The notes: generated by a model not told the origin, from the letters alone. Numbered from the stretch's first letter, positions 35,915 to 44,448 are shown. The stretch: DNA of 47,230 bases from Halococcus agarilyticus (GCF_000334895.1 NZ_BAFM01000021.1:1-47230), one strand, 5' to 3'. Numbers and translations are program-made.

Positions 35915-37264
35915 CTAGTCGTCCTGGGGAACGATGTCGGCACCTGGTGCGACGGTATCGGCAACCGTCTCCTCGACCTGCGTGTAGACGAACACGAGGC
36001 CGATCGCCGCGAGCGCGGCCCCGAACGCGAAGGGGTAGACGAACCCGAACCCGACGAGGAAGCCGGAGGCGAGCGGGCCGATGGCGACCCCGAGCCCGAA
36101 CGCCATCGTGAGGATCGAGAGCTGTGTGCCGGACTGGCCCTTGCCGGCGAGGTCGCCTGCGAGCGCGAGCGCCGGCGCGAACACCATCGCCACCGCCACG
36201 CCCTGGCCGAGCCGGACGGCGATCATCAGGAGGGGTTCGGTCACGAGACCCTGGACGAACGTGGTAGGGACGAGCAGGACGAACCCGGCGACGAGGAAGG
36301 GACGGCGGCCGTAGCGGTCGCTCGCCTGACCGATCGGGACCTGGAGGACGACGTTCGCGATGACCACGGCGGCGAACTCGACCGAAAAGAGGAACGGTCC
36401 CTGATCGAGTCGGCTGTTGATGAGTTCTTGCAGGGTCGCGAAGAGGCCGATGCCGATGGCCATGAACAGCGTAGCGAGGCCGAGGGTGAACACCGGATCG
36501 AGGAGATGTTCGCCGGTCGGATCACGGATCGCCACCGAGAGATCTTCGCCAGCGGCGGCCTCGGTCTCCGGCGGGTCCGAAACCAGCAGCGTCACCAGCG
36601 CGAAACTCACCGCCGCACCGAGAACGGCGACGGCGAACGCGGCCTCGAAGCCGGAGACCGTCGTGCCGAACAGCTGGTAGCTGACGACGCTCGTCCCGGA
36701 CAGTCCGCCCGTGATGAGGACGCCGGCGACGATCGGCCCGAGGCCGAAGCCGAGCAGCCGGAAGGTGTTGAACACGCCGAAGTTCTCGCCCCGGTCGACC
36801 GAGGTCGCGAGCTCGTTCACCAGCGCGACCGTCGCCGGGATGGTGAGCGCCGCGCCGAGTCCCTGGAGCATTCGGAAGGCGACGACCGCGTAGTAGTTGT
36901 CGACGAACGCGTAGGCGGCGCTCGCGACCCCAAGCAGCGCGAGCCCGCCGAGGATGAACGGCCGGCGTCGACCGGTTCGATCCGACAGCCGACCTGTAAA
37001 GGGCTGGCCGAGACTGTTGAGGAAGCCGAACAGCGAGAGCACGATCCCGATGAGGAGCTCCTCCGACACCGCGATGCCGCCCACCTCGACCCCGATCAGG
37101 CCCTCGATCGGGATCTGTCCGCTGGCGATGTACAGCGGCAGCACGACGATGAGAAAGGAGTTGGCGATCGAGTCGGCCATCCGAGCGAGCGCGAGCACGA
37201 GCACCCGGCGGTCGGTGCCGAGGAACGTGGCACGAAACCACTCCCGCAGCCGTCGAAAAACCAT
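35915..37264 (-). CDS. Major facilitator superfamily transporter
   Basis: A 449-residue MFS protein with about 12 membrane segments in two halves. Loop 2-3 motif A appears as GRLSDRTGRRRPF (after GQPFT) and its repeat in the second half as GQASDRYGRRPFL. It begins with a short basic N-terminus (REWFRATFLGTDRRVLVLAL). The overall pattern resembles multidrug or sugar efflux members; substrate unknown. It diverges from the TFS gene by about 115 bases and ends at repeat copy A. Confidence 0.9.
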   Translation of the reverse strand: MVFRRLREWFRATFLGTDRRVLVLALARMADSIANSFLIVVLPLYIASGQIPIEGLIGVEVGGIAVSEELLIGIVLSLFGFLNSLGQPFTGRLSDRTGRRRPFILGGLALLGVASAAYAFVDNYYAVVAFRMLQGLGAALTIPATVALVNELATSVDRGENFGVFNTFRLLGFGLGPIVAGVLITGGLSGTSVVSYQLFGTTVSGFEAAFAVAVLGAAVSFALVTLLVSDPPETEAAAGEDLSVAIRDPTGEHLLDPVFTLGLATLFMAIGIGLFATLQELINSRLDQGPFLFSVEFAAVVIANVVLQVPIGQASDRYGRRPFLVAGFVLLVPTTFVQGLVTEPLLMIAVRLGQGVAVAMVFAPALALAGDLAGKGQSGTQLSILTMAFGLGVAIGPLASGFLVGFGFVYPFAFGAALAAIGLVFVYTQVEETVADTVAPGADIVPQDD

Positions 37265-37380
37265 CTACCCGCTTCACGCCTTGCGCACCTATCACGGTTT
37301 CCTTCGCGGCACGGAACCCGCGCGACTTAAACCGCTGAGGCACCAACCGCGAGCGACCGCGCTCAGCGCGTGATTCCATC

Positions 37381-37641
37381 ATGGCAGACGACGACTACGC
37401 CGATCTCTTCGAGGAGATCACCGGCGAGACGGGCACCACCGAGTCCCAGGAACAGTCAGAGGTCATCGACGTCACCGACGCCGAGGACCGGGGCCTCCCG
37501 ACGACCGACGTCGAGTGTCCCGAGTGTGACAACGACCAGGCGTACTGGTACATGCAGCAGATCCGGTCGGCCGACGAGTCCGAAACCCGCTTTTTCGTCT
37601 GTACCGACTGTGAGCACAGCTGGCGCGAGGACGATCACTAG
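37381..37641 (+). CDS. tfs: TFS/RpoM-like transcription factor, C-terminal ribbon only
   Basis: An 86-residue protein with the TFIIS/RPB9-type zinc ribbon: CPEC (46-49) and CTDC (74-77). The loop QIRSADESETRFF (60-72) keeps the acidic Asp65-Glu66 pair that stimulates RNA cleavage by stalled RNA polymerase. Standard archaeal TFS proteins are about 105-110 residues with a second, N-terminal ribbon. Here the first 45 residues are an acidic cysteine-free leader. It should insert in the polymerase funnel but may be tethered differently, or compete with full-length TFS. The stop is followed directly by a T-tract within repeat copy B. Confidence 0.85.
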   Translation: MADDDYADLFEEITGETGTTESQEQSEVIDVTDAEDRGLPTTDVECPECDNDQAYWYMQQIRSADESETRFFVCTDCEHSWREDDH

Positions 37642-37905
37642 AAGCACCCACCTTTTTACTTCGAGGCATCGCGCTCGCTGCGCTCGCACTCAACCCCTCG
37701 CAAAAGTCTGGACCAAAAACCTCCGCTCGCTCGGCCTTCGGCCCCGCTCGCGATAGAACTGTTGGCGCTCTCCGCACAGCACCACCGAAGCCCTCAGCGC
37801 GCGCTCCCTGCGGTCGCTCGCGCGCTTCGCCCTTCATCCGCCAGGAGAGCAACGCTCTCCTGAGCCTCGGCTCACTTCGTTCGCCGAGACGCCAGGCCCG
37901 CGCCG
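37642..37905 (-). repeat. Intergenic repeat, copy B, inverted relative to copy A
   Basis: The reverse complement aligns with copy A across most of its length, with an extra block of about 50 bases (including a GCTCAGGAGAGC/GCTCTCCT hairpin). The end next to the TFS stop codon reads CACCTTTTTACTTCGAGG on the plus strand, the same T-tract and distance from a stop codon as in copy A. Confidence 0.75.
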
Positions 37906-37972
37906 CCACCACACCGCTACCGCACCAGTACCGCGGGCCTTCAAGAGCGCTCGGCGCGTACAGCCACCACCG

Positions 37973-38575
37973 ATGCCGTCGGTCCCCGACGAACGCCTCG
38001 CGGAGGGCGGGTGGGAACTCGCCGAGGAGACCACCGAGACGCTGTTCCAACTCGCCGCCGTCCGGGTCGAGGGCCACACGCTCGTCTACGAGGACGGCGA
38101 CCGGCGCGCAGCGATCGAGGCGGCGAGCGACGGTGATCTCGGCGGACCGTGGCGATTTTTCTTCGCTACCCGACTCGCCTTCCATCCGCCGCTCGCGCCA
38201 GGCGTCGGGCCCGCGATGATCCGCTCGACGGTGACCGCCGAGGCGCGCCGCGCGTTCGTCGCCGACCTCGAAGCCCGCGGCTTCCACTCCATCGACCGCC
38301 GCCGCACCGAACGGATGCGCACCGACGGCGGCAAGCGCGCCCGACTCACGAACTACACCGCCCGCTACGCCGTCACATCGAGCGCTCACGACAGCGAAAT
38401 CGCGATCGAGGCGTGGCTGGCCGTCTGGATTCGCGATGGAACCTTCCGGATCGCCGGCGGAGCCTACCCCACGAGAGGGTTCGACGAACTGCTCGCGGCG
38501 CTCGGCGTCGAGCACGAGATCGACCCGACCACCGACCGCGAGGAGCTGCTCGAACTGCTGCGGGCCGTCGAATAG
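37973..38575 (+). CDS. Conserved haloarchaeal hypothetical protein
   Basis: A 200-residue soluble protein without cysteine or membrane segment. It has a basic patch (SIDRRRTERMRTDGGKRARL) and a well-formed alternating strand/helix pattern ending with a Glu-rich helix. I recognise no family. The ATG follows repeat copy B after about 65 bases. It converges with the 38605 gene. Confidence 0.7.
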   Translation: MPSVPDERLAEGGWELAEETTETLFQLAAVRVEGHTLVYEDGDRRAAIEAASDGDLGGPWRFFFATRLAFHPPLAPGVGPAMIRSTVTAEARRAFVADLEARGFHSIDRRRTERMRTDGGKRARLTNYTARYAVTSSAHDSEIAIEAWLAVWIRDGTFRIAGGAYPTRGFDELLAALGVEHEIDPTTDREELLELLRAVE

Positions 38576-38604
38576 CCCGCCAACCTGTGCATCTCCGTGC
38601 GCCG

Positions 38605-38982
38605 TCAGAACGTCGACAGCGCCTCGCGGACCGCCGCCGTGAGCGCACCGTCGGCACTGATCTGAACGGGGGCGTCGAGCCGCCGACCGAGGCGGCCAGG
38701 CTGCGCTTCCGCGCCGAGAACGGCCACGACCCGCCCGCGCACCCGCACCACGAGGGTGAGGTCGGCCGCCGCGAGCACCCGCGCCGCGCCCGGCAGCACG
38801 CCGCGCACGCGCCGAATCAGCGTCGCTCCGACCGCGACCGCGGGCACCGTGACGTGGATCCGGTTGGCCGCGGCCTCGACCGTGACCTCGTGGCCGTCGA
38901 TCGACGCCGCGAGGTCGGCCTGTACGTCGAGCGGCGCGAGGTCCTCGTCGGCGATCGCCGCGAGCGCGCGCGAAGCGTCCAC
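38605..38982 (-). CDS. Hypothetical protein, GTG start
   Basis: A 125-residue Ala/Val-rich protein with a predicted beta-rich core (VTVEAAANRIHVTVPAVAVG, LTLVVRVRGRVVAVLG). A GTG at 38982, two bases after the upstream stop codon, is the best start: the frame continues open upstream but only as the antisense-like overlap of the 71-residue gene. It forms a tight operon with that gene. No family recognised. Confidence 0.6.
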   Translation of the reverse strand: MDASRALAAIADEDLAPLDVQADLAASIDGHEVTVEAAANRIHVTVPAVAVGATLIRRVRGVLPGAARVLAAADLTLVVRVRGRVVAVLGAEAQPGRLGRRLDAPVQISADGALTAAVREALSTF

Positions 38983-38984
38983 GG

Positions 38985-39200
38985 CTACGGCTCGCGCGTC
39001 GTGATCCGGAGCGTCCCGTCGACGTGCCAGTGGGCGTGTTCCGCGTCCTCGCCGGCCTTCGAGGGGACCGCGACCTCCATCTCCTCGAACTCGTAGGTGA
39101 TCTCCGCGCCGCGGCCGGTCAGCCGGTCGTACAGCCCGATCGCAAGTTCGGGCCACGTCGTCGTCTCGTCGAGCCGCTCCTCGGGTTCGGATTCGCTCAT
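38985..39200 (-). CDS. Small haloarchaeal protein, possibly amphi-Trp-like
   Basis: A 71-residue acidic protein with a helix (WPELAIGLYDRLTGRG) followed by strands (AEITYEFEEMEVAVPS, HWHVDGTLRITT). The layout is reminiscent of the amphi-Trp domain, but the match is weak. It precedes the 125-residue gene by two bases and follows trmI by about 60 bases on the same strand. Confidence 0.62.
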   Translation of the reverse strand: MSESEPEERLDETTTWPELAIGLYDRLTGRGAEITYEFEEMEVAVPSKAGEDAEHAHWHVDGTLRITTREP

Positions 39201-39261
39201 GTTTCGTTCTCACATGGAACGTAGTGGGCTTATACCCCGAGGTCACCGAAGAACTGGCCGG

Positions 39262-40023
39262 TTAGTGCCGCCCGAAAACGAGATATCCCGTATGACCCAC
39301 GCCGGCGGTCGAGGGACGGGTGCCGCGCTCGTCGAAGTCCATCTCGCGCTGGATCGTCTCGTAGGTCTCGACCGCCAGCCCGGCCTCGCGGGCACTCTCG
39401 ACGACCGCGCGGGAATCCTCGACGAACGGCGAGTAGACCGCGAGATAGCCCCCCTGTACCAGGAGGTCGGGCGCGTGCTCGACCACCGCCGGCGCGTCCT
39501 CGGTGTCGAGGGTCACGAGATCGAACCCCGAGAGGTCGTCAAGCGCGTCGCACACGTCGCCGGTGCGGACCGTGGCGCTGCCGGGCCCGGGAGCCGCCGT
39601 GACGCTGCCTTCCGTCTCCGCCCCGCCGACGCCCGCGAGCGCCATGTTCTCGCGCGCCACGTCGGCGAACTCGGAATCCTGCTCGTAGGTCACGACCGAC
39701 GCGCCGGCCCGCGCGAGATACGCCGCGAGCACACCGGTTCCGGTGCCGGCGTCGAGCACTCGATCGCCGGCCGCGACGCCGGTGTGACCCATGATGAGGC
39801 CGATGTCCCGCGGCATCATCGGCGCGCCGGTGCGCTCGAAGTGGTGAAAGAGGTCGGGACCCCTGAGTTCGCGGACCCGGAACTCGGTCCCGAGGTGGGT
39901 TTCGAGGGTCTCGCCGGGTGCGACGTCCTCCGGCACGTCGAGCACGCCGAGATCGGTTTCGAGCCGGTCGCCAGGCCGGCGGAGATACTCGCGATCGTCG
40001 GTGACCAACAGAACGGCGGTCAC
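39262..40023 (-). CDS. trmI: tRNA (adenine-N1) methyltransferase, TrmI family
   Basis: A 253-residue enzyme of the TrmI/Trm61 type that makes 1-methyladenosine at position 57/58 of archaeal tRNA. An N-terminal small beta domain ([14 protein letters not shown]...) precedes the Rossmann domain, whose SAM motif reads [19 protein letters not shown]. The later [12 protein letters not shown] and [10 protein letters not shown] match motifs IV and V of the family. The start is GTG at 40023, overlapping the NAC stop codon (GTGA), so translation is coupled to NAC. The same nac-trmI pairing is familiar in haloarchaea. Confidence 0.9.
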   Translation of the reverse strand: MTAVLLVTDDREYLRRPGDRLETDLGVLDVPEDVAPGETLETHLGTEFRVRELRGPDLFHHFERTGAPMMPRDIGLIMGHTGVAAGDRVLDAGTGTGVLAAYLARAGASVVTYEQDSEFADVARENMALAGVGGAETEGSVTAAPGPGSATVRTGDVCDALDDLSGFDLVTLDTEDAPAVVEHAPDLLVQGGYLAVYSPFVEDSRAVVESAREAGLAVETYETIQREMDFDERGTRPSTAGVGHTGYLVFGRH

Positions 40024-40427
40024 TCCAGCCGCGAGACGGCATCCGCGAGGTCGCCGTCGGTCTCCTCCAAGGCCTCGCGCGCGTCGTCCTCGCTCGCGTC
40101 CGTCCGCTGGGCGACGATCTCGACGTCCGCTTCGGGGATGCCGTCCCCACCGCTCTCGCTGCCAGTCCCGGCGTCGCTCGCACCGTCGCCGGCCCCGAGC
40201 GGCGTCGCCTCCTCGCCGGCCGCACGCGTCTCGGGCTCGCCCGTGATGGTGTAGGTCGCCTGGCCCTGGGCGTCCATCCGCTGGACGTCCGGCTGGTCGA
40301 AGACGAGCTCCTCGTCGCCGGTGCGGATCACGATCTCCTCGGCATCGAGCTCCTCGATGTCGATGCCCATCTGTTCCATCATCTGGTTCAGCTTCCGGGG
40401 GTTCATCCCGCCGCCTCCTCCGAACAT
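40020..40427 (-). CDS. nac: Nascent polypeptide-associated complex protein
   Basis: A 135-residue archaeal NAC. The N-terminus [20 protein letters not shown], the beta-barrel NAC domain (to about residue 65), a Gly/Asp/Glu/Ser-rich linker and a C-terminal UBA-like domain ([19 protein letters not shown]) follow the family order. It binds ribosomes and emerging nascent chains as a homodimer. It is the first gene of a coupled pair with trmI. Confidence 0.93.
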   Translation of the reverse strand: MFGGGGGMNPRKLNQMMEQMGIDIEELDAEEIVIRTGDEELVFDQPDVQRMDAQGQATYTITGEPETRAAGEEATPLGAGDGASDAGTGSESGGDGIPEADVEIVAQRTDASEDDAREALEETDGDLADAVSRLE

Positions 40428-40755
40428 GAGGGACGGAACGGCCGCCAGCGTCTTGTCCCTTCGGGTTCGCCGTCACGGGAATCGATCTTCCGATCCGGGC
40501 GAATCGTCCGTGCGAGTCGCCCGAGTACCGCCGATTCTACGAGAGCGCTCTTTTCGAACCCATCGTTCGGCTGTATCGTCGTTGACACTCAAATGCTGCA
40601 ACGGTCTCGTGGCGGACGCATATGGTAGGATGCCGGCTCCGGATGGGAAACGGACGTTCCAGCGCTCGCAGTCGCGTCGACGGACGGCAGTTCGCTCGGC
40701 CGTCGAACGAGGGCTGTCGATTCGATCGTGAACGGTGGAGCGTGGAGGACCACGA
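40428..40755. other. Divergent intergenic region
   Basis: About 330 bases between nac and the DUF2182 gene. No coding signal. It probably contains the two promoters, with an AT-richer stretch near 40560-40630. Confidence 0.4.
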
Positions 40756-41595
40756 ATGAGCGTCGGCCACCGCGTCGCGGGACGGTTCGCGGCCGCGTTC
40801 CGGCTGCCGCTCGATCGCGCGACCACCGCCGTCGTGGCGATGCTCGGGATCGACGTGCTGTGGTGGGTACTGACGATCGGCGGAGCTGTGCCGATGCCGG
40901 GCATGGCGTGGCTGATGGAGCAGGGCATCCCGATGACCGCGCCGGGCGCGATGGAACGCGGCGTCGCCCACGCCGGCACGGTCGACGCCGTCCTCGGCTA
41001 CCTCGTGATGTGGGGCGTGATGATGTGGGCGATGATGCATCCGGCGATGCTCCGCTTCGTCCGATCGTACGCCGACGCCCACGAGGGCACCGCGTTCGCC
41101 GCAACGGCAGCGGTGACGACGTTTCTGGGGGGATACCTCGGGGTGTGGGCGCTCTCTGGCATGATCCCGCTCGCGGTCGACGCCGTGCTCCCCGGGGGAA
41201 TCTACGGGTTCACGCGGGCACACACCCATCTCGCGATCGGCGGGGCGCTCGTGCTCGCCGGCGGCTACCAGCTCTCGGCGTTCAAGCAGTCGCTGTTGGA
41301 TTCGTGCTGTGCGAACGTCTGCTCGCACGCGACCGGGGCCGTGGCGGCGCTCGCCGAGGGCGTGCGCCACGGCGCGCGGTGCGTGTTGATCTCCTTCGGC
41401 GTGTTCTTCCTCGTCATGCCGGTTTTCGGCGAGATGAACCCCTTCTGGATGGTCGCGTTGACGGGCGTCGTCGCGCTCGAACGCCTTCCCGAGTGGGGGC
41501 GGGAGGTCGCGGTCGGGTCGGGCGTCGTGGCGGTTCTCGCTGGACTCGTGGTCTGGCTGACTCGTCCGTCCCTCCCCGTCGCCTTCGGAATGTGA
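40756..41595 (+). CDS. DUF2182 (COG5486-like) metal-binding integral membrane protein
   Basis: A 279-residue protein with about seven membrane segments. The family signature is visible as MWGVMMWAMMHPAMLRFV (methionine-rich, about residues 88-105) and YQLSAFKQSLLDSCCANVC (176-194) with a cysteine cluster. Methionine, histidine and cysteine suggest binding of a soft metal such as copper, but the function is uncharacterised. GGAGG at 40744-40748 lies seven bases before the ATG at 40756 and decides the start over the GTG at 40735. Confidence 0.85.
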   Translation: MSVGHRVAGRFAAAFRLPLDRATTAVVAMLGIDVLWWVLTIGGAVPMPGMAWLMEQGIPMTAPGAMERGVAHAGTVDAVLGYLVMWGVMMWAMMHPAMLRFVRSYADAHEGTAFAATAAVTTFLGGYLGVWALSGMIPLAVDAVLPGGIYGFTRAHTHLAIGGALVLAGGYQLSAFKQSLLDSCCANVCSHATGAVAALAEGVRHGARCVLISFGVFFLVMPVFGEMNPFWMVALTGVVALERLPEWGREVAVGSGVVAVLAGLVVWLTRPSLPVAFGM

Positions 41596-41912
41596 CAGCT
41601 GGACCACGCCGAGCGACGACACTCCACCGGGCGACACCGTCGAAACGTTTTTTGCTCGGTGAAATCTACGGATTTATCGCAGCACCCGGACGACGCGCCG
41701 ACCCGCGGCGCGGATGACGTCCCGCCGACCAGCATGGCGTTCGTGCCGATTCCGGACGGGCGTGGTCCGGGGTCTCGTGGGGGAACGGGGTTCGTCGGTT
41801 CGGCGACGGACTATCGTGGGTCCGACGCCGCGTCGACTGTGACTTCTCGCTGCGTGGCTGCTGCGCTCCATCGCTCTACAGCCGTTGCTGTCGGTCGATA
41901 GCGAACACAACC
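41596..41912. other. Intergenic; contains one arm of a direct repeat
   Basis: No gene. CGTTTTTTGCTCGG near 41643-41657 looks like a terminator or promoter T-tract. At about 41687-41720 is a CGGACGACGCGCC...CGCGGCGCGGATGA block that recurs near 42993-43020. Confidence 0.4.
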
Positions 41913-42470
41913 ATGATTGGGGAAGACGCGTTCTGTCCGAAGACGGGTGCACCGCTCACCGAGGAACAACAGTACGACGACGCGGGCCGACCACGCCGGG
42001 TCGTCACCGCCGACGAGGAGTCGCTGGCGGCCGACGCGGCCGGCGAGCTCACCACGGGCGCGGTTCGCTCCTCGAAAGCCGCGCTGTTCAACCGGTTTCG
42101 CCGGTGCCACGAGCGTCACCACGAGACCGACGACGCACTCTATCGGAAGGCAGCGCTCGCGCTCGCGCGGCTCAAGCGCACCGCCGAGGACACCGAATCG
42201 TGGGACGTTCACGTCTGGTACGCGCTCCGAAAGCGCCTCGCTGCGGCGGGTCACGACGTCGAGTGGATGCACGCCCACGTCGAGCCACGCTGTCCGCACT
42301 GTCACAGCCGACTCCGGTACGAGGCGTACGCCGACACCGTGACCGCCCGCTGTGTGGCCGGCTGTGGCGGTCGGCCGGATCAGCTCACGGCGATCCGGGA
42401 GACGATCGCCGCGCTCTACACCCGCGCGTTCGACACCTCGATCGATCCCGACGAGTTCGTCCAGTTCTAG
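41913..42470 (+). CDS. Haloarchaeal zinc-ribbon protein with in-frame TAG before a conserved-looking tail
   Basis: A 185-residue protein with an N-terminal CPKTG, a basic helical middle (SSKAALFNRFRRCHERHH) and a C-terminal ribbon with CPHCHSRLRY and a CVAGCGG pair. I recognise no named family; nucleic acid binding is plausible. After the TAG at 42468-42470 the same frame stays open for 26 codons to a second TAG at 42549-42551, reading SILPADTAAEGDGEPSIGS then FWWLRD. This looks like a natural acidic, aromatic C-terminus, so the first stop may be a nonsense mutation, a sequencing error, or be read through. Confidence 0.7.
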   Translation: MIGEDAFCPKTGAPLTEEQQYDDAGRPRRVVTADEESLAADAAGELTTGAVRSSKAALFNRFRRCHERHHETDDALYRKAALALARLKRTAEDTESWDVHVWYALRKRLAAAGHDVEWMHAHVEPRCPHCHSRLRYEAYADTVTARCVAGCGGRPDQLTAIRETIAALYTRAFDTSIDPDEFVQF

Positions 42471-42590
42471 CGATCCATCCTCCCGGCCGACACGGCCGCC
42501 GAGGGGGACGGCGAGCCGTCGATCGGTTCGTTCTGGTGGCTTCGGGACTAGAAAAAACAAAGTTCCCGGCGGACGCGGTGGCAGTCGTCG

Positions 42591-42848
42591 ATGGGACTCA
42601 CCGAAACACCGCCGGAGGATCTCGCCGAACGCGAACTGTTCACGGAGTTCGTGGATCTGCTCGACGAGTCGGAGGGATCGCAGGAGGGGTACAGCGAGGC
42701 CCGCATTCGGGCCCGGCGCGCGGACCTGCTCGCGGAGATCGGCGAGCGACTCGAAGCGCTCGAAGCCGCGAAGGCACTCATCTGTGACGCTGGAGCCGAC
42801 CCCGAGCCCCAACCAGCGCCGCGACGCGAGCCCAATCAGGAGCTGTAG
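42591..42848 (+). CDS. Small acidic helical hypothetical protein
   Basis: An 85-residue protein, strongly acidic, with a predicted helical hairpin (DLAERELFTEFVDLLDESEG and ADLLAEIGERLEALEAAKAL) and a proline-rich tail. No cysteine cluster apart from one Cys. No family recognised. It begins about 40 bases after the second TAG of the upstream gene and may be co-transcribed with it. Confidence 0.6.
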   Translation: MGLTETPPEDLAERELFTEFVDLLDESEGSQEGYSEARIRARRADLLAEIGERLEALEAAKALICDAGADPEPQPAPRREPNQEL

Positions 42849-43410
42849 TCCACACGATCGCCGTCGTAGCGGGAACGCGCCGCGGATGCCGAGCGACGAC
42901 CGTCCGATCGTTCCACTGTCTCTGATTACCCTGCTGTACGATCTGGCGTCCTTTTCCCTTCGGTGGCCTATCGTTGAGCACGGAACGACGCCGGACGACG
43001 CGCCCCGCGGCGCGGATGATCCCCGGCCGGACAGCTGCCGGTCTCGATCCCCGTGGTCCGACGACGGGCCGTAGATGCACGTTCGGGATCGGCGTCGTCG
43101 AGGGAGGGGTCCGGCGTCCCGTTTCATCGCCGATGATCACGACTCTGCTTCTGGTCGCGTGGTGGTATCGACGACGAACCGCTCATGAACGCAACGGGGA
43201 CGACGACGGTACGTCGTCCGTCCGATAGGACGCGTTCGTTCCGCCGTTTTCGATCGGTTCGGTGCATCTCTCAGCTACTCGAAATGGAAACGACCCACCG
43301 ATACAGTCGAACGGCCGTCGATCGTCGACCCCGATCGATACCCCTTGTCGATCGGATCGATGGCGGAATCGTGCCGGAACACCGCCCGCGCCGTCGGGGG
43401 GTGGACTGAG
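42849..43410. other. Intergenic; contains second arm of a direct repeat
   Basis: About 560 bases without a supported gene. It contains CGGACGACGCGCC...GCGGCGCGGATGA near 42993-43020, similar to 41687-41720. A 31-codon frame from 43134 begins with a hydrophobic stretch, but is too short to support. Confidence 0.4.
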
Positions 43411-43893
43411 ATGGCGCGCAAGGACATGCGCCTGGTCGAGGTGATCACGCTGTCCGAGCACACCCGCGAGACGGTGCTCGACGTGCTCGACGCCAACGAT
43501 CTCGACTACTCGATCTCGGATCACACGAACGACCCCGACACGTCGGCGACGATCTCGTTCCCGCTGCCGTCACACACCGTCGAACCGATCCAGAACGAAC
43601 TCGCGGCGCTCGATCTCGGCGAGGACATGTACACGGTCGTGGTCGAGCCCGAGACGATCACCTCGGATCGACTGGGCGAGTCCGACGACCGTTTCGAGCA
43701 GGTCGAGGGGCTCGGCCACCAGGGGATCTCCCGGAGCGAGCTCCACTCGAAAGCGGCGGATCTCATCCCCGATCTCGTGATCTACTCGCTGATGACCGCG
43801 ATCACAAAGTCTCGGTCTACCTGTTGTCTACCCACTTTGTTCGGCCAAAATCCACTCCCGTACCGCGATTTCACATACGGTCTACAAGAATAA
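43411..43893 (+). pseudogene. DUF389 (TIGR00341) membrane protein, truncated at an element boundary
   Basis: Residues 1-131 match the cytosolic N-terminal domain of DUF389 proteins: MRLVEVITLSEHTRETVLDV, SATISFPLPSHTVEPIQNEL, YTVVVEPETITSDRL and LHSKAADLIPDLVIYSLMTA. In full-length relatives this is followed by several membrane segments. Here the homology stops right at the first membrane segment, after MTAI (codon 43801-43803). The next 29 codons (TKSRSTCCLPTLFGQ...) are unrelated, low-GC sequence ending at a stop at 43893. The gene has evidently been cut by insertion of, or a deletion next to, the element that follows. Confidence 0.8.
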
Positions 43894-43925
43894 AACCCCT
43901 ACGGTCGAACCCGTCTTGTCAACCT

Positions 43926-44087
43926 TCAATCGTTGAACGACAGTACAGTATAATCGTTCGCTCCACACTCCGGACACGAGGAGTTACCCATTATGTGAGT
44001 GCCTGACACGGTACGACCGACCGTTAAAGTGTACCCACACTCGTCACACTCCGCTGGTCGGACAGATACCGCTCGGGTCGGGGCCAT
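43926..44087 (-). CDS. 53-residue zinc-ribbon protein
   Basis: A small protein translated from the ATG at 44087: MAPTRAVSVRPAECDECGYT..., then SCPECGANDYTVLSFND before the stop. CDEC (14-17) and CPEC (38-41) make a classical treble-clef or ribbon zinc site with a 20-residue loop. It is too short for usual gene-calling limits. Its own TATA box lies about 20-30 bases upstream, so it is probably expressed from a very short leader. Role unknown; DNA binding or RNA polymerase-related regulation are possible. It is flanked by an imperfect inverted repeat (43896-43911 and 44220-44235). Confidence 0.72.
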   Translation of the reverse strand: MAPTRAVSVRPAECDECGYTLTVGRTVSGTHIMGNSSCPECGANDYTVLSFND

Positions 44088-44103
44088 GGTACAAGGTACG
44101 GTT

Positions 44104-44120
44104 GTATATTATATTATACT
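44104..44120 (-). promoter_or_regulatory. TATA box for the zinc-ribbon gene
   Basis: On the minus strand the run AGTATAATATAATATACAA ends about 17-30 bases before the ATG at 44087. It is the strongest AT-only TATA-like word in the window and lies where an archaeal leaderless promoter is expected. Confidence 0.6.
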
Positions 44121-44414
44121 GTCGAACTCTCTCCTCTACCGGCCGAAACCATTAGTGTCCGACCGCAGTCATGCGGTTTCGGGGGTATCTGAAAAGTTAG
44201 TGCGAATACGCGGAGCAATGTTCGACCCGTAGGGGGTGGGGGGTTCCGGTCGACAAAGTGCCCTGCGCGGGGATACTCGGTTTTCCTTCGGCTGAAACCC
44301 CTGTTATCGTATGGTAGGGAGTCTGAGCTATCGGCTCAAACACTCTCTAAGTAAACCGAGAACGGAAGGGTGCCCTCATACCCTCCGATCCGGTCCGTTG
44401 CTCTGGCATCGTGA

Positions 44415-44448
44415 GGGGGAGGTTTGGTTCCTGTCCCATGCCTCCCCC
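44415..44448 (-). terminator. Hairpin downstream of the SWIM gene
   Basis: GGGGGAGG (44415-44422) and CCTCCCCC (44441-44448) are perfect 8-bp arms around an 18-base loop, about 70 bases beyond the stop of the leftward SWIM gene. It may stop transcription or protect the 3' end. No strong T-tract follows, so this is tentative. Confidence 0.4.

Noticed and set aside
35849-37330. A 493-codon plus-strand frame opposite the MFS gene
   Set aside because: Charged, repetitive product that mirrors the membrane protein codons on the other strand; not a real gene.
43999-44232. 77-codon plus-strand frame over the zinc-ribbon gene
   Set aside because: It has no motif and no good promoter, while the minus strand encodes a clean two-CxxC zinc ribbon with a TATA box.
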